64,000 nucleotides of DNA, from NCBI GenBank assembly GCA_900469965.1, contig UBZP01000018.1, positions 131,535-195,534 of the forward strand. The letters run 5' to 3'. The stretch is from Hyphomicrobiales bacterium. Its GTDB lineage: Bacteria > Pseudomonadota > Alphaproteobacteria > Rhizobiales > Rhizobiaceae. The notes beneath the pieces were generated by a model. The model had not been told where the DNA came from and made no database searches. It saw nothing but the letters and a program-made list of their open reading frames with translations. The position numbers were made by a program, and so were the translations under genes. The first letter of the stretch is position 1; each line of letters starts with the position of its first letter. Below, piece by piece: positions 26,264 through 38,794 of this stretch.

Positions 26264-26300
26264 CCGATACAGTGTAGTCAACCTCGCTACATTGTATCGG
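26264..26300. promoter_or_regulatory. Toxin-antitoxin operator: 14-bp inverted repeat
   Basis: Arms CCGATACAGTGTAG (26264-26277) and CTACATTGTATCGG (26287-26300) pair at 13 of 14 positions around a 9-bp spacer. Each arm contains its own small palindrome (TACA-N-TGTA), giving two adjacent dimer sites typical of ribbon-helix-helix antitoxins. It ends 6 bp before the antitoxin start. Confidence 0.75.
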
Positions 26301-26306
26301 TGTGCC

Positions 26307-26588
26307 ATGGCCGCTCCTTTTTCACTCCGGCTCGATCCGGCCTTGAAATCGCGCCTCGAAGATGAGGCGCGCCAACAGGATCGCCCTGCCTCCTATGTCG
26401 CGACAAAGGCGATCGAGCAATTTCTCGATGCTCAGGATGCCAAGCGCGAGGCCATCGAAAGGGCGAGCGTGGAGGCGGATGCCGGTGTCTTTGTGTCCGC
26501 TTCCGCAGTGCATCGGTGGATGGACGGGTGGGACGGGAGCGATGAGCTTCCTGAGCCTGACGTGGATATCAAGCCTACTGGACGCTGA
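26307..26588 (+). CDS. CopG/ParD-type ribbon-helix-helix antitoxin
   Basis: The 93-residue product starts with a ribbon-helix-helix domain (FSLRLDPALKSRLEDEARQQ, then RPASYVATKAIEQFL) and ends in a flexible acidic tail (WDGSDELPEPDVDIKP) that would wrap the toxin. ATG at 26307 follows the operator palindrome directly, which implies autorepression and a short leader. The stop is 3 bp before the toxin GTG, so the genes are coupled. Confidence 0.88.
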   Translation: MAAPFSLRLDPALKSRLEDEARQQDRPASYVATKAIEQFLDAQDAKREAIERASVEADAGVFVSASAVHRWMDGWDGSDELPEPDVDIKPTGR

Positions 26589-26591
26589 GCG

Positions 26592-26879
26592 GTGGAGGTT
26601 GTCTACCTGCCGCGAGCGGTGGCCGACCTTCGATGGTTGCGACGCTATTACGCCGTCGTTTTTCCGGAAGGGGCAAAGCGCGCGCGAGAGCGCGTACTTG
26701 CGACCGAGCGCCTGCTTTCGGAAAATCCCCATGTCGGCGAACTGACAGGGATCGCAGACGTTCGCGAGTTTCCCATACGACGAACGCCGTTCCTGTTCGT
26801 CTATCGCATCAGGTCAGACCGCGTGGAAATCCTCCGTGTTTGGGATCAGCGCGGCGATCCTCAGCGTTTCGGCGTCTGA
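26592..26879 (+). CDS. RelE/ParE-family toxin
   Basis: The 95-residue product has the RelE/ParE fold pattern: VVYLPRAVADLRWLRRYYAV helices, then ERLLSENPHVGELTGIADVR, REFPIRRTPFLFVYRI and the closing RVEILRVWDQRGDP. GTG at 26592 directly follows the antitoxin stop. ParE members poison gyrase while RelE members cut mRNA on the ribosome; the sequence is closer in style to ParE, without proof. It converges on the MaoC gene with 5 bp between. Confidence 0.9.
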   Translation: MEVVYLPRAVADLRWLRRYYAVVFPEGAKRARERVLATERLLSENPHVGELTGIADVREFPIRRTPFLFVYRIRSDRVEILRVWDQRGDPQRFGV

Positions 26880-26884
26880 CGCTT

Positions 26885-27373
26885 TCACGCATCCTCGGGC
26901 CGGTCCTTCGGGTCGAACTGGATGATGGTCATCCAGTTGGCGGTCAAGGCGGGCTTTCGTTCGTTCTCGATCTCGACGGTCACGTCGTAGGTGATCATCA
27001 GCATGCCGGCGCCGCGGAAGCGGGCGTCGGCCATGATGAAGCGGCCGCGGACGCGTGCGCCGGACTTGACCGGCGTCATGAAGCGCACTTTCTCGAAGCC
27101 GTAGTTGATCCCCATCGTCTGCTCGATCACGCGCGGCAGGCAGTCGTAGTTCATCGCCGACAGGAGCGAGAGGGACAGGAAGCCATGGGCGATCGTACCG
27201 CCGAACGGGGTTTCGGCGGCGGCGCGGACGGGATCGGTGTGGATGAACTGGTGGTCCTCGGTTGCCTCGGCGAAGCGGTCGATCATGGTCTGGTCGACCG
27301 TGAACCAGCGGGACACGCCAATCTCCTGCCCGACGAGGCCCTTGACGTCGGCAAGATGAACTTCGCGAGGCAT
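26885..27373 (-). CDS. MaoC-family (R)-hydratase-like protein
   Basis: The 162-residue hot-dog-fold protein carries the hydratase 2 motif with the Asp/His pair: FAEATEDHQFIHTDPVRAAA followed by FGGTIAHGFLSLSLLS. Such enzymes hydrate enoyl-CoA thioesters. Length and motif order match single-domain MaoC dehydratases. No fatty acid or polyhydroxyalkanoate gene is adjacent, so the substrate is open. Confidence 0.9.
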   Translation of the reverse strand: MPREVHLADVKGLVGQEIGVSRWFTVDQTMIDRFAEATEDHQFIHTDPVRAAAETPFGGTIAHGFLSLSLLSAMNYDCLPRVIEQTMGINYGFEKVRFMTPVKSGARVRGRFIMADARFRGAGMLMITYDVTVEIENERKPALTANWMTIIQFDPKDRPEDA

Positions 27374-27491
27374 TATTCTCGATCCTTTCGTCCGGCAAAA
27401 CGTACGCGTGTCCCCGCGCGATCTTTAGCCTATGCCGAGCCCGTTGATAACTGGTTTCGTTGCGATTTTCCGCCCCGCCGTCTCTTCCGGT

Positions 27492-29453
27492 TCAGGACGA
27501 GGCGAGACGGATATCGATGCTGCGCGGCGCGATCGCCTCCGAGGGTTCATCGCCTTCGACGAGGAGGCTCCGCCATGGAGCGCCTGCTGTCGGCAACGTG
27601 AGCGGCACGGGCTCCGTCCCCCGGTTGATGCAAACGGCGAGCCGCACCTGGCGCCCCGCCACCTCGGCGCTCTCGAGCAGCATCACCAGGGCATCGGCGG
27701 TCGGCGCCTCCCAGTCGGCAACCTGCATCGGCGCACCGTCGGGGCGGAGCCAGGAAACCGCGCCGTCGTCCCCGAAGAACGTTGCGTCGGTGAAGACCGC
27801 GAAGCGGCGGCGGATCGCGGCAAGTGCTGCCGTGTGCGCGATCAGCGCCGCGTCGAGCCTCGTCCAGTCGAGCCAGGTGATGGCATTGTCCTGGCAGTAG
27901 GCGTTGTTGTTGCCCCTCTGGCTGCGCCCGCCCTCGTCGCCGGCGGTGAGGAGGACCGTCCCCTTCGAGACGAACAGGCTGGCCAGCAGCGCCATCGCGT
28001 CGCGGCGGCGGGCGGCACCGATGTCCGGATCGTCCGTTGCGCCCTCGGCGCCGTTGTTCCAGGAATGATTGTCGTTGTGGCCGTCGCGATTGTCCTCGCC
28101 GTTCGCCTCGTTGTGCTTGTCGCGGTAGGATACCAGATCCATCAGGGTGAAGCCGTCATGGGCGGCGACGAAGTTGACGCTGCGGGTGCGGGGCGCGCCA
28201 CCGCGCCCGAACACATCGGACGAGCCGCAGAGTGCGGTGACGAAGGCCCCGAGCCGCCAGGGATCGCCGCGCCAGAACAGCCGGGTGTCGTCGCGAAACC
28301 GGTCGTTCCATTCGAGGAAATGTTCGGGGAAGTTGCCGAGCTGGTAGCCGCCTGGGCCGATGTCCCAGGGCTCGGCGATCAGGATGCGATCGGCGAGGAC
28401 CGGATCGGCCCGCATCTCCTGGAAGAGCACGGCGTTCGGATCGAAGCCCGCGGAGGTGCGCCCGAGAATGGATGCCAGGTCGAAGCGGAAGCCGTCGGCG
28501 CCGGCGTTGACGACGAAGTGGCGCATCGTGTCGAGGATCAGCTTTCGGACGACGGGGTGGTCGCAGGCGATCGTGTTACCGCAGCCGGTGTCGTTGACGA
28601 GGGTGCCGGGGCTGCCGGCGGCGTGGCGATAGTAGGTCCGGTTGTCGAGGCCGCGCATGGAGAGCGTCGCACCGAAACGGTCGCTCTCGCCGGAATGGTT
28701 GAAGACGAGGTCGAGGATGACGCCGATACCTTCGGCATGCAGCGTCGCCACCGTCGAGGCGAGTTCCGCCACGCCGCCCGGCGCAAGCCGCGGGTCCGGC
28801 GCCATCAGCGCGATCGGATTGTAGCCCCAGCTGTTCTGCAGCCCGAGCGGGGGGAGGTGGCGCTCGTCGATCCAGGCGACGAACGGCATCAGTTCGACGG
28901 CATCGACGCCGATGCGCTTGAGATGCGCGATCACCGCAGGGTGGGCAAGCGCTGCGATGGTGCCGCGGAGGTGTTCCGGCACTTCCGGATGAAGCATCGT
29001 GAAGCCGCGGACGGCGACCTCGTAGATGACGCCGCCGCGGCGAAACTGCGGGCGGGCCACCGCCACCGGACGGTCGACCGTGACAATCGCCTTCGGCACG
29101 AGATCGGCGGTTTCGACGCCATGCTGCGTCAGGCGGACGTCGTGGACGAAGCGGCGGTCGAGTTTTTTTGCATAGGGGTCGACCAGGAGTTTCGCCGGAT
29201 CGAACCAGAGGCCGTCGTCCGGGGAAAAGACGCCGTCGGCGCGCAGGCCGTAGCGGGTGCCCTCACCGATGCCTTCGACGAAGACATGGTGGAGATCGCC
29301 GTCGCGCTGCATCGGGATCCGGCGGAGCTCCTGCCGGCCGTCGTCGTCGAAGAGGCAGAGTTCCATCCGGGCGGCGTCGCCGGAGTGGACCGCGAAGGCG
29401 ACGCCGCCGTCCCGGACCGTGGCACCCAATGTCGCGTCGATCGGTTCTGGCAT
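27492..29453 (-). CDS. glgX: Glycogen debranching enzyme
   Basis: The 653-residue product has an N-terminal carbohydrate-binding module 48 (VAFAVHSGDAARMELCLFDD) and a GH13 catalytic domain with GIGVILDLVFNHSGE (region I), DGFRFDLASILGR (nucleophile Asp region) and NFVAAHDGFTLMDLVSY (region IV), all typical of GlgX/TreX. It removes the short stubs left by phosphorylase on glycogen. Last gene of the glg operon, 157 bp after pgm; the larger gap leaves room for a separate promoter. Confidence 0.94.
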   Translation of the reverse strand: MPEPIDATLGATVRDGGVAFAVHSGDAARMELCLFDDDGRQELRRIPMQRDGDLHHVFVEGIGEGTRYGLRADGVFSPDDGLWFDPAKLLVDPYAKKLDRRFVHDVRLTQHGVETADLVPKAIVTVDRPVAVARPQFRRGGVIYEVAVRGFTMLHPEVPEHLRGTIAALAHPAVIAHLKRIGVDAVELMPFVAWIDERHLPPLGLQNSWGYNPIALMAPDPRLAPGGVAELASTVATLHAEGIGVILDLVFNHSGESDRFGATLSMRGLDNRTYYRHAAGSPGTLVNDTGCGNTIACDHPVVRKLILDTMRHFVVNAGADGFRFDLASILGRTSAGFDPNAVLFQEMRADPVLADRILIAEPWDIGPGGYQLGNFPEHFLEWNDRFRDDTRLFWRGDPWRLGAFVTALCGSSDVFGRGGAPRTRSVNFVAAHDGFTLMDLVSYRDKHNEANGEDNRDGHNDNHSWNNGAEGATDDPDIGAARRRDAMALLASLFVSKGTVLLTAGDEGGRSQRGNNNAYCQDNAITWLDWTRLDAALIAHTAALAAIRRRFAVFTDATFFGDDGAVSWLRPDGAPMQVADWEAPTADALVMLLESAEVAGRQVRLAVCINRGTEPVPLTLPTAGAPWRSLLVEGDEPSEAIAPRSIDIRLASS

Positions 29454-29610
29454 CGCTTGGAGGCTCCGGCGAAAATCGTGTTCCTTCTCCCCGTTTGGGG
29501 AGACGGTGGCCCAAAGGACCGAAGAGACCGTGACGAAAGGCTCCGGCAGAACGCTTTATCGCCGCCCGCTCCGCCCTCGGCAGGGCGGGCGCGAGCGGCA
29601 ATCGGTGCTG

Positions 29611-31242
<1,632 letters not shown>

Positions 31243-32682
31243 TTAGACTCTCGCAAGGAGGCTGGAATAAAGTTTGCGGTAGCGTTCGGCGCTGCGTTCC
31301 CAGGAAACGTCGCACTTCATGCCCTGGCTTTGCAATCGGGCCCAGACCTTAGGTTCCTCAAATGCGGTGAAAGCGCGGCGGAGCGCCTGTCGAAATCCGT
31401 CCGCGGTGACGGGCGTGAACTGGAAGCCGGTGGCGACGCGGGCGTTGAGTGCCGCCTCGTTGGCGTCGATCACGGTGTCGGCCAGGCCGCCGGTGCGGGC
31501 GACGATCGGCACGCAGCCATAGCGCAGGCCGTAGAGCTGGGTCAGCCCGCAGGGCTCGAAGCGCGAGGGTATCAGGATCGCATCGGCGCCGGCCTGCATC
31601 AGGTGGGACAGCGGTTCATTGTAGCCGATGACGACGCCGATGCGGCCGGGATGGCGCGCGGCGGCGGCCAGCAGCGCGCCTTCGAGGGCGGCATCGCCGG
31701 CGCCGAGGATCGCAAGCCGGCCGCCTTCCGCCACGATCCAGTCGGCGGCATCGGCGATCAGGTCGATGCCCTTCTGCCAGGTCAGCCGCGACACGACGCA
31801 GAAGAGCGGGCCGGCGCCGTCGTCGAGACCAAAGCGCTCCATCAGCGCCTTTCGGTTCTCCGTCCGCTGCCGCAGCGAGGAGGCGCCATAGGGGGCGGCG
31901 ATGTGCGGATCGGTCGCCGGGTCCCAGACCGCCGTGTCGATGCCGTTGACGATCCCCATCAGCTGGTGCGCGCGCGCGTTGATGAGGCCGTCGAGCCCCA
32001 TTCCGAAGTCGGGCGTGGTGATCTCCTGCGCATAGGTCGGGCTGACGGTGGTCACCTCCCAGGCGGTGCGCAGGCCGCCCTTGAGGAAGCTGACATTGCC
32101 GTAATATTCCAGCCCCTCGACGCTGAAGGCATCCTGCGGCAGGCCGAGGCCGGGGAAGATCTCGGCACCGAACTGGCCCTGGAAGGCGAGGTTGTGGACG
32201 GTGATGATGTTCGGCACGCGCTCCAGGCCGGTATAGCGCATGTAGACCGGCGTCATCGCCGCCTGCCAGTCATGCGCATGGACGATATCGGGCCGCCAGT
32301 CCGGCAGCATGCCGCGGGCGATCTCGCAGGCGGCATGCGAAAGGGCGGCGAAGCGCTTCCAGTTGTCGGGATAATCAAGACCCGTGACGTCGAGGTAGGG
32401 CCCGCCGCTGCGGTCGAAATAGGCGGGCGCATCGAGGATCAGCAGGTCCAGCCCGGCATGGTCGACGGCGAGGATCCTCATCTCGTCGCCGAAGGTGCTC
32501 GTCATCGAGGCGACCTTGTGCGGGCGTACGACCTGCTGGATGACGGAGGGGTAGCCCGGCAGCAGCGTGCGCATCCGCACGCCCTGGTGGCCGAGCGCGA
32601 GCGGCAGCGCGCCCGCCACGTCGGCGAGCCCCCCGGTCTTGACCAGCGGGAACACTTCCGATGCGACGGACAGTACATTCAT
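31243..32682 (-). CDS. glgA: Glycogen synthase
   Basis: The 479-residue GT5 enzyme has the ADP-glucose binding [16 protein letters not shown] motif at residues 15-30, [29 protein letters not shown] and the C-terminal [16 protein letters not shown] motif with the catalytic Glu. It extends alpha-1,4-glucan from ADP-glucose. It lies 12 bp after the glgC stop and 3 bp before pgm. Confidence 0.96.
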   Translation of the reverse strand: MNVLSVASEVFPLVKTGGLADVAGALPLALGHQGVRMRTLLPGYPSVIQQVVRPHKVASMTSTFGDEMRILAVDHAGLDLLILDAPAYFDRSGGPYLDVTGLDYPDNWKRFAALSHAACEIARGMLPDWRPDIVHAHDWQAAMTPVYMRYTGLERVPNIITVHNLAFQGQFGAEIFPGLGLPQDAFSVEGLEYYGNVSFLKGGLRTAWEVTTVSPTYAQEITTPDFGMGLDGLINARAHQLMGIVNGIDTAVWDPATDPHIAAPYGASSLRQRTENRKALMERFGLDDGAGPLFCVVSRLTWQKGIDLIADAADWIVAEGGRLAILGAGDAALEGALLAAAARHPGRIGVVIGYNEPLSHLMQAGADAILIPSRFEPCGLTQLYGLRYGCVPIVARTGGLADTVIDANEAALNARVATGFQFTPVTADGFRQALRRAFTAFEEPKVWARLQSQGMKCDVSWERSAERYRKLYSSLLARV

Positions 32683-32694
32683 GGCGCCGCGGTC

Positions 32695-33957
32695 CTAGAG
32701 GTCCAGCTTGTCGATCATCGCCTGGGTGATCAGGCAGATGCCGTTTTCGGACCGGCGGAACCGGCTGGCGTCGAGAACCGGATCCTCGCCGACGATCAGC
32801 CCCTCCGGGATCACGACGCCGCGATCGATGACGACGTTGCGCAGCTGCGCATGGCGGCCGATCGTGACGTCCGGGAGGACGACCGCGCCCTCGAGACGGG
32901 AATAGGAATTCGCCCGCACCCCGGTGAAGAGAAGGCTGCGATGCAGCGACGAACCGGAGATGATGCAGTCGCCGGAGACGAGCGAGGAGATCGCCGAACC
33001 GCGCCGGTCCTCGTCGTCGTGGACGAACTTGGCCGGCGGCTTGATCTCCGCGAAGGTCCAGATCGGCCAGGTGCTGTCGTAGATGTCGAGTTCGGGGGTG
33101 ATGTCGGTCAGGTCGATATTCGCCTGCCAGTAGGCGTCGACGGTGCCGACGTCGCGCCAGTAGGCCTCACGCTCGAAGTCGGAGCGGACGCAGGAGGAGG
33201 TGAAGCGGTGGGCGACGGCCTTCCCGTTCGCGACGATGTAGGGAATGATGTCCTTGCCGAAGTCGCGCGAGGAGCTAGGGTCGGCGGCGTCGCGGCGCAG
33301 CAGGTCCATCAGGAACTTCGTGTGGAACACGTAGATGCCCATCGAGGCCAGCGCCATCTCCGGATTGCCGGGGATGCCGGGCGGATCGTCCGGCTTTTCG
33401 ACGAAGGCGATGATCTCGTCCTTCTCGTTGACGTGCATGACGCCGAAGCCGGTGGCCTCCATGCGCGGCACCTCGAGGCAGCCGATCGTCACCTGCGCGC
33501 CGGAATCGACGTGCTGCTGCAGCATCAGCTCGTAGTCCATCTTGTAGACGTGGTCGCCGGCGAGGATGACCATGTATTCGACGCCGTAGTCCTCGATGAT
33601 GTCGATGTTCTGGAACACCGCATCCGCCGTGCCCTCGTACCACTGCGTCTCGGAGACGCGCTGGCTGGCGGGCAGGATGTCGAAGCTCTCGTTGCGCTCG
33701 GGCCGGAAGAAGTTCCAGCCGCGCTGCAGGTGGCGGATCAGCGAGTGCGCCTTGTACTGGGTGGCGACGCCGATGCGGCGGATGCCGGAATTGAGCGCAT
33801 TCGACAGCGCGAAATCGATGATGCGGGCCTTGCCGCCGAAATAGACGGCCGGCTTGGCGCGGCGATCGGTCAATTCCTTCAGGCGGCTCCCCCTTCCGCC
33901 TGCCAGTACGTAGGCCATCGCGTCGCGCGCGAGCGGCTGATTGCGTTTCTGCTCCAT
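32695..33957 (-). CDS. glgC: Glucose-1-phosphate adenylyltransferase
   Basis: The 420-residue product has the nucleotidyltransferase signature [20 protein letters not shown], the substrate-binding segment VEKPDDPPG, and a C-terminal left-handed beta-helix ([20 protein letters not shown]). It makes ADP-glucose, the committed step, and is normally allosterically controlled. ATG at 33957 is chosen because GGAGGACACG precedes it and the length matches Agrobacterium-type enzymes. It is 22 bp after glgB. Confidence 0.96.
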   Translation of the reverse strand: MEQKRNQPLARDAMAYVLAGGRGSRLKELTDRRAKPAVYFGGKARIIDFALSNALNSGIRRIGVATQYKAHSLIRHLQRGWNFFRPERNESFDILPASQRVSETQWYEGTADAVFQNIDIIEDYGVEYMVILAGDHVYKMDYELMLQQHVDSGAQVTIGCLEVPRMEATGFGVMHVNEKDEIIAFVEKPDDPPGIPGNPEMALASMGIYVFHTKFLMDLLRRDAADPSSSRDFGKDIIPYIVANGKAVAHRFTSSCVRSDFEREAYWRDVGTVDAYWQANIDLTDITPELDIYDSTWPIWTFAEIKPPAKFVHDDEDRRGSAISSLVSGDCIISGSSLHRSLLFTGVRANSYSRLEGAVVLPDVTIGRHAQLRNVVIDRGVVIPEGLIVGEDPVLDASRFRRSENGICLITQAMIDKLDL

Positions 33958-33979
33958 CGTGTCCTCCCCGACCACTAGT

Positions 33980-36184
33980 TCATACGTCCTGTTCCAGCAG
34001 CAGCGTTGCCAGCGGCGGCAATGTTATCACGGCTGAAACGGTCCCGTTCTTGTCTCTTTGTGCCTGCACGGCGCCGCCATTGCCCTTGCCGGAGCCGCCA
34101 TAGATCTCGGCGTCCGTGTTCAGGATCTCCTTCCAGCGTCCCTCGACGGGAAGCGGGATCCGGTAGCCCTCGCGATAGACCGGCGTGAAGTTGGTGACGA
34201 CGGCGATCGTCTTTTCGCCCGGCGCCTTGCGCAGCCAGGCGAAGACCGAATTGTCGCGGTCGTCGGCGAGCAGCCATTCGAAGCCCTCACCCTCGCAGTC
34301 GCGCCCGTGCAGGGCGACCTTGCGCTTGTAGGTGCCGTTCAGGTCGCGCACCAGGCGGCGCATGCCCTCGTGCATCGGATATTCGAGCAGGTTCCAGTCG
34401 AGCGCGCGGTCCTCGCTCCATTCGCGCCACTGGGCGAACTCCTGGCCCATGAACAGGAGCTTCTTGCCGGGATAGCCCCACATGAAACCGTAGTAGGCGC
34501 GCAGGTTGGCGAACTTCTGCCAGTCGTCGCCCGCCATCTTGGCGATCAGCGAGCCCTTGCCGTGCACCACCTCGTCGTGGGAGAGCGGCAGCACGAAGTT
34601 CTCGGTAAACGCATAGAGCAGGCCGAAGGTCATGTCGTTGTGGTGGAACTTCCGGTGCACGGCCTCGCGCGACATGTATTGCAGCGTGTCGTGCATGAAG
34701 CCCATGTTCCACTTGAAGCCGAAGCCGAGCCCGCCCTCGTGGACGGGGTGGGAGACCTTCGGCCAGGAGGTCGATTCCTCGGCAATGGTGATCACGCCGG
34801 GCCGGGTGCCATAGACGCGCGCATTCATCGTCTGCAGGAACCGGACGGCCTCCAGGTTCTCGTTGCCGCCGTATTCGTTCGGCACCCATTCGCCGTGCTT
34901 GCGCGAATAGTCGAGGTAGAGCATCGAGGCGACCGCATCGACGCGCAGCCCGTCGACATGGAATTTCTCGGCCCAGTAGAGGGCGTTGTTGATCAGGAAG
35001 GCGAGCACTTCCTGGCGTCCGAAATTGTAGATCGCCGTGTTCCAGTCGGGATGGAAGCCCTGGCGCGGGTCCTCATGCTCGTAGAGGGCGGTGCCGTCGA
35101 ACCAGCGCAGGCCATGCTCGTCGGTCGGAAAATGCGCCGGCACCCAGTCGAGGATGACGCCGATGCCGACCTTGTGGGCGCCGTTGACGAAGCGGGCAAA
35201 GCCCTCCGGCTCGCCGAAGCGCGCGGTCGGCGCATAGAGCCCGGTCGTCTGGTAGCCCCAGGACGGGTCGAAGGGGTATTCGGAGATCGGCAGGAACTCG
35301 ATGTGGGTGAAGCCCATGTCGACGCAGTAGGGGATCAGCCGGTCGGCGAGTTCGTCCCAGGAGAGCATGTCGCCGTTGTCGCGCCGCTGCCAGGAGGCGG
35401 CATGCACCTCGTAGATGGCGATCGGCTGCCGGCGCGGATCGGTCTTCGACCAGTGCTCGCGGTGGGCCTCGTCCTCCCAGGCCTGGTCGATCTCGGCCGT
35501 CGTCATCGAGGCGGTCCGCGGGCGGAGTTCCGAGCGGCGGGCGAAGGGGTCGGCCTTCAGCGGCAGCACCTCGCCGTTCTTGCCGACGACCTCGTACTTG
35601 TAGGCGTGGCCGGCCGCGACGCCGGGCAGGAAGATCTCCCAGATGCCGGTATCGCGGCGCAGCCGCATCACGTGGCGGCGGCCGTCCCATTCGTTGAAGT
35701 CGCCGACGACGGAGACGCGCTGCGCATTCGGCGCCCAGACGGCGAAATGGAAGCCGTCGACGCCGTCGAGCGTCAGCGGATGCGAACCCATGCGCTCGAA
35801 CAGCCGCAGGTGCGAGCCCTCGCGGATATAGTAGTCGTCCATCGGGCCGAGAACCGGGCCGAAGGAATAGGGGTCGACGACGATCCACTCGCCACCCTCG
35901 TTGCGGGCGCGGTAGCGGATCGGCTGCAGTTTTCGTACCGACACCGCGCCGGCAAAGATGCCGGCGGGATCGAGGCAGTCGAGTTCGCCGATCGCCTTGC
36001 CGGCAAGCGTCTCCGCGGTGACGGCGGCAGCATGCGGGATGAAGCAGCGCGCGACGAACTTGTCGCCGGCCTGGTGAATGCCGAGGACGGCAAAGGGATC
36101 CGGATGACGGCTTCCCAGAATGGCCTCGATGTCGGCATTCGCCAGACCCGTCGATGGTTGCTCCAGCGGGTCCTTCCGTGCCAT
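33980..36184 (-). CDS. glgB: 1,4-alpha-glucan branching enzyme
   Basis: The 734-residue GH13 enzyme contains a CBM48 module (about 100-200, [20 protein letters not shown]) and catalytic regions [30 protein letters not shown] with the nucleophile Asp, [12 protein letters not shown] with the acid/base Glu, and [13 protein letters not shown]. It forms alpha-1,6 branches. The ATG at 36184 overlaps the glgP stop (TGATG), so translation is coupled; a longer in-frame start exists inside glgP but is unlikely. Confidence 0.96.
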   Translation of the reverse strand: MARKDPLEQPSTGLANADIEAILGSRHPDPFAVLGIHQAGDKFVARCFIPHAAAVTAETLAGKAIGELDCLDPAGIFAGAVSVRKLQPIRYRARNEGGEWIVVDPYSFGPVLGPMDDYYIREGSHLRLFERMGSHPLTLDGVDGFHFAVWAPNAQRVSVVGDFNEWDGRRHVMRLRRDTGIWEIFLPGVAAGHAYKYEVVGKNGEVLPLKADPFARRSELRPRTASMTTAEIDQAWEDEAHREHWSKTDPRRQPIAIYEVHAASWQRRDNGDMLSWDELADRLIPYCVDMGFTHIEFLPISEYPFDPSWGYQTTGLYAPTARFGEPEGFARFVNGAHKVGIGVILDWVPAHFPTDEHGLRWFDGTALYEHEDPRQGFHPDWNTAIYNFGRQEVLAFLINNALYWAEKFHVDGLRVDAVASMLYLDYSRKHGEWVPNEYGGNENLEAVRFLQTMNARVYGTRPGVITIAEESTSWPKVSHPVHEGGLGFGFKWNMGFMHDTLQYMSREAVHRKFHHNDMTFGLLYAFTENFVLPLSHDEVVHGKGSLIAKMAGDDWQKFANLRAYYGFMWGYPGKKLLFMGQEFAQWREWSEDRALDWNLLEYPMHEGMRRLVRDLNGTYKRKVALHGRDCEGEGFEWLLADDRDNSVFAWLRKAPGEKTIAVVTNFTPVYREGYRIPLPVEGRWKEILNTDAEIYGGSGKGNGGAVQAQRDKNGTVSAVITLPPLATLLLEQDV

Positions 36185-38646
36185 CAAACGCCCCAGATCT
36201 CGGTTGCGTACTGGCGTATCGTGCGGTCGGACGAGAACCAGCCCATGCGGGCGGTGTTGTGGATCGCCTTGCGCGTCCAGGTCGTTCTGTCGTTCCACAG
36301 TGCATCGACGTCGCGTTGCGCCTTGGCATAGGCGTCGAAATCGGCCGCGACCATGAACCAGTCGTGGTCGTAGATGCCGTCGATCAGGCCGGTGAAGCGG
36401 CCGCGGTCGTCCGGCGAGAACACCCCGGAGGAGATGGCGGACAGCGCCTGGGCGAGTTCCGGCGAGCTCTCGATGATGGCGCGGGGATCGTGGCCGTCGG
36501 CGCGGGCGCGCGCGACCTCGTCCGCCGTCATGCCGAAGATGATGATGTTGTCATCGCCGACATGGTCGCGCATCTCGACATTGGCGCCGTCGAGCGTGCC
36601 GATCGTCAGCGCGCCGTTCAGCGCGAACTTCATGTTGCCGGTGCCGGACGCTTCCATGCCGGCGGTCGAGATCTGCTCGGAGAGGTCGGCGGCGGGAACC
36701 ATGATCTCGGCGAGCGAGACGTTGTAGTTCGGCACGAAGACCACTTTCAGCAGGCCGCGGACGGCGGGATCGTTGTTGATGACGCGCGCGACGTCGTTGG
36801 CGAGCTTAATGATCAGCTTGGCGTTGTGGTAGCTGGGGGCCGCCTTGCCGGCAAACAGCTTGACGCGCGGAACCCAGTCCAGTTCCGGCCGCGAGCGGAT
36901 CTGGTCATAGAGCGCCACCGCCTCGACGATGTTCAAGAGCTGGCGCTTGTATTCGTGGATGCGCTTGATCTGGATGTCGAACATCGCATCGGGGTCGATG
37001 CGCAGGCCGAGGCGGGCCTGCACGAGATTGGCGAGCCTGATCTTGTTCGCCCGCTTGATCGCGGCGAAGCTTTCCTGGAAGGCGCGGTCGCCGGCGAAGG
37101 CGTCGAGCGCCTTGAGCTTTTCCGTGTCGTCCTCGAAATCCGGGCCGATTGTCTCGCGGATCAGGTTGAACAGGCCGGGATTGCACTGCATCAGCCAGCG
37201 GCGCGGGGTGATGCCGTTGGTCTTGTTGTTGATGCGGGACGGGTAGAGCCGGTGCAGGTCGGCGAAGACCGTCTCCTTCATCAACTCGGTGTGCAGCGCG
37301 GACACGCCGTTGACGGAATGCGAGCCGACGAAGGCGAGGTTGCCCATGCGCACCCGCCGCTCCCCGCCTTCCTCGATCAGCGAGATGTTGCGGATCTGCT
37401 GGTCGTCGTATCCATGTTCCTTGCGGGCCTCGAGCAGGATCTTGGCGTTGATCGCATAGACGATCTGCATGTGCCGCGGCAGCAGGCGCTCGAACAGCGG
37501 CACCGGCCAGCTTTCCAGCGCTTCTGGGAGGAGCGTGTGGTTCGTATAGGCGAAGGTATCGCGGGCGATGTTCCAGGCGGCGTCGAAATCCATGCCGTGG
37601 ACATCGGTGAGCAGGCGGACGAGTTCGGCGACGGAGACGGCCGGATGGGTGTCGTTCAGATGGATCGCGACCGCGTCGGGCAGGGAGGTGAAATCCGGAT
37701 ACTGCTGCAGGTGGCGGCGCAGAATGTCCTGCAGCGAGGCGGAGGAGAAGAAGAACTCCTGGCGCAGCCGCAGTTCCTGGCCGGCCGGCGTCGCATCGGC
37801 CGGGTAGAGCACCCGCGTCAGGCTCTCGGCCTTGTTGCTTTCGCGCAGCGCGCCGATGTGGTCGCCGGCGTTGAAGGCGTCGAGCAGGATCGGGTCGATC
37901 GGGTAGGCGGACCACAGGCGCAGCGTGTTGACCCGCTTCGCCCGCCAGCCGACGGCCGGCGTATCGTAGGCGGTGGCGATCACCCGTTCGGCCGGCTTCC
38001 AGACGAAGCGCTGCCGGCCTTCGCCGAGATCGAGCGTCTCGACGCCGCCGCCGAAGCCGATTTCGTAGGAGCTTTCCCGGCGCTCGAACTCCCAGGGGTT
38101 TCCGTGCGCGAGCCAGGTCTCCGGCAGCTCGACCTGCCAGCCGTCGGCGATCTGCTGGCGGAACAGGCCGTGCACGTAGCGGATGCCGTAGCCATAGGCC
38201 GGCACGTCGGTCGTCGCCATGGATTCGATGAAACAGGCCGCGAGCCGTCCGAGGCCGCCATTGCCGAGCGCCGCATCCGGCTCGAGCTCGGCGATGATGT
38301 CGGTGTCGACGCCGAGCGAGGCCAGCGCCTCGCGCATCTCGTCCATCAGGCCGATATTGGTCATGGCGTCGCGCATCATGCGGCCGATCAGGAATTCCAG
38401 CGACAGGTAGTAGACGCGCTTGGAGCCGGTGGCATAGGTGCGCCGCGTCGAATCCATCCATTTGTCGGTGATGCGGTCGCGCGCGACGAGGATGGCGGCG
38501 GTCAGCCAGTCATGCGGCTTTGCGACCTTGGGATCCTTGCCGATGCGGTATTTGAGGCGTTCCAGCAGTTCGGTCGCAAGCTGCGTCGGCTCGGTCGATC
38601 TTGGCGCGGGGGCGGGGATATCGCTGGAGGAGACCTTGTCCATCAT
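36184..38646 (-). CDS. glgP: Glycogen/starch phosphorylase
   Basis: The 820-residue GT35 enzyme carries the pyridoxal-phosphate signature with the Schiff-base lysine (EASGTGNMKFALNGALTIGT) and other phosphorylase blocks (LGNGGLGRLAACFIES, IHLNDTHPAVSVAELVRLL, KRIHEYKRQLLNI). It releases glucose-1-phosphate from glycogen ends. First gene of the glgP-B-C-A-pgm-X operon. The start is taken at MMDKVSS (38646). A 7-bp palindrome lies 45-62 bp upstream. Confidence 0.96.
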   Translation of the reverse strand: MMDKVSSSDIPAPAPRSTEPTQLATELLERLKYRIGKDPKVAKPHDWLTAAILVARDRITDKWMDSTRRTYATGSKRVYYLSLEFLIGRMMRDAMTNIGLMDEMREALASLGVDTDIIAELEPDAALGNGGLGRLAACFIESMATTDVPAYGYGIRYVHGLFRQQIADGWQVELPETWLAHGNPWEFERRESSYEIGFGGGVETLDLGEGRQRFVWKPAERVIATAYDTPAVGWRAKRVNTLRLWSAYPIDPILLDAFNAGDHIGALRESNKAESLTRVLYPADATPAGQELRLRQEFFFSSASLQDILRRHLQQYPDFTSLPDAVAIHLNDTHPAVSVAELVRLLTDVHGMDFDAAWNIARDTFAYTNHTLLPEALESWPVPLFERLLPRHMQIVYAINAKILLEARKEHGYDDQQIRNISLIEEGGERRVRMGNLAFVGSHSVNGVSALHTELMKETVFADLHRLYPSRINNKTNGITPRRWLMQCNPGLFNLIRETIGPDFEDDTEKLKALDAFAGDRAFQESFAAIKRANKIRLANLVQARLGLRIDPDAMFDIQIKRIHEYKRQLLNIVEAVALYDQIRSRPELDWVPRVKLFAGKAAPSYHNAKLIIKLANDVARVINNDPAVRGLLKVVFVPNYNVSLAEIMVPAADLSEQISTAGMEASGTGNMKFALNGALTIGTLDGANVEMRDHVGDDNIIIFGMTADEVARARADGHDPRAIIESSPELAQALSAISSGVFSPDDRGRFTGLIDGIYDHDWFMVAADFDAYAKAQRDVDALWNDRTTWTRKAIHNTARMGWFSSDRTIRQYATEIWGV

Positions 38647-38690
38647 GAGCGGTAACGAACCCCTTCGCAGTATCGGCAAGCCGGTGAAGC

Positions 38691-38708
38691 ATTGTCTCTA
38701 AAGACAAT
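38691..38708. promoter_or_regulatory. Inverted repeat ATTGTCT-CTAA-AGACAAT upstream of glgP
   Basis: A perfect 7-bp inverted repeat with a 4-bp spacer lies 45-62 bp upstream of the glgP start, in the promoter-proximal position of the whole glycogen operon. It could be an operator; the binding protein is unknown. Confidence 0.4.
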
Positions 38709-38794
38709 TTTGCATCTATCCGAAACGCTTGCAATACGGTCGGGGAAGAAAGGAGCCATGCGATCGCTGCAAGGCGATGCCTGCGAAATGGACA

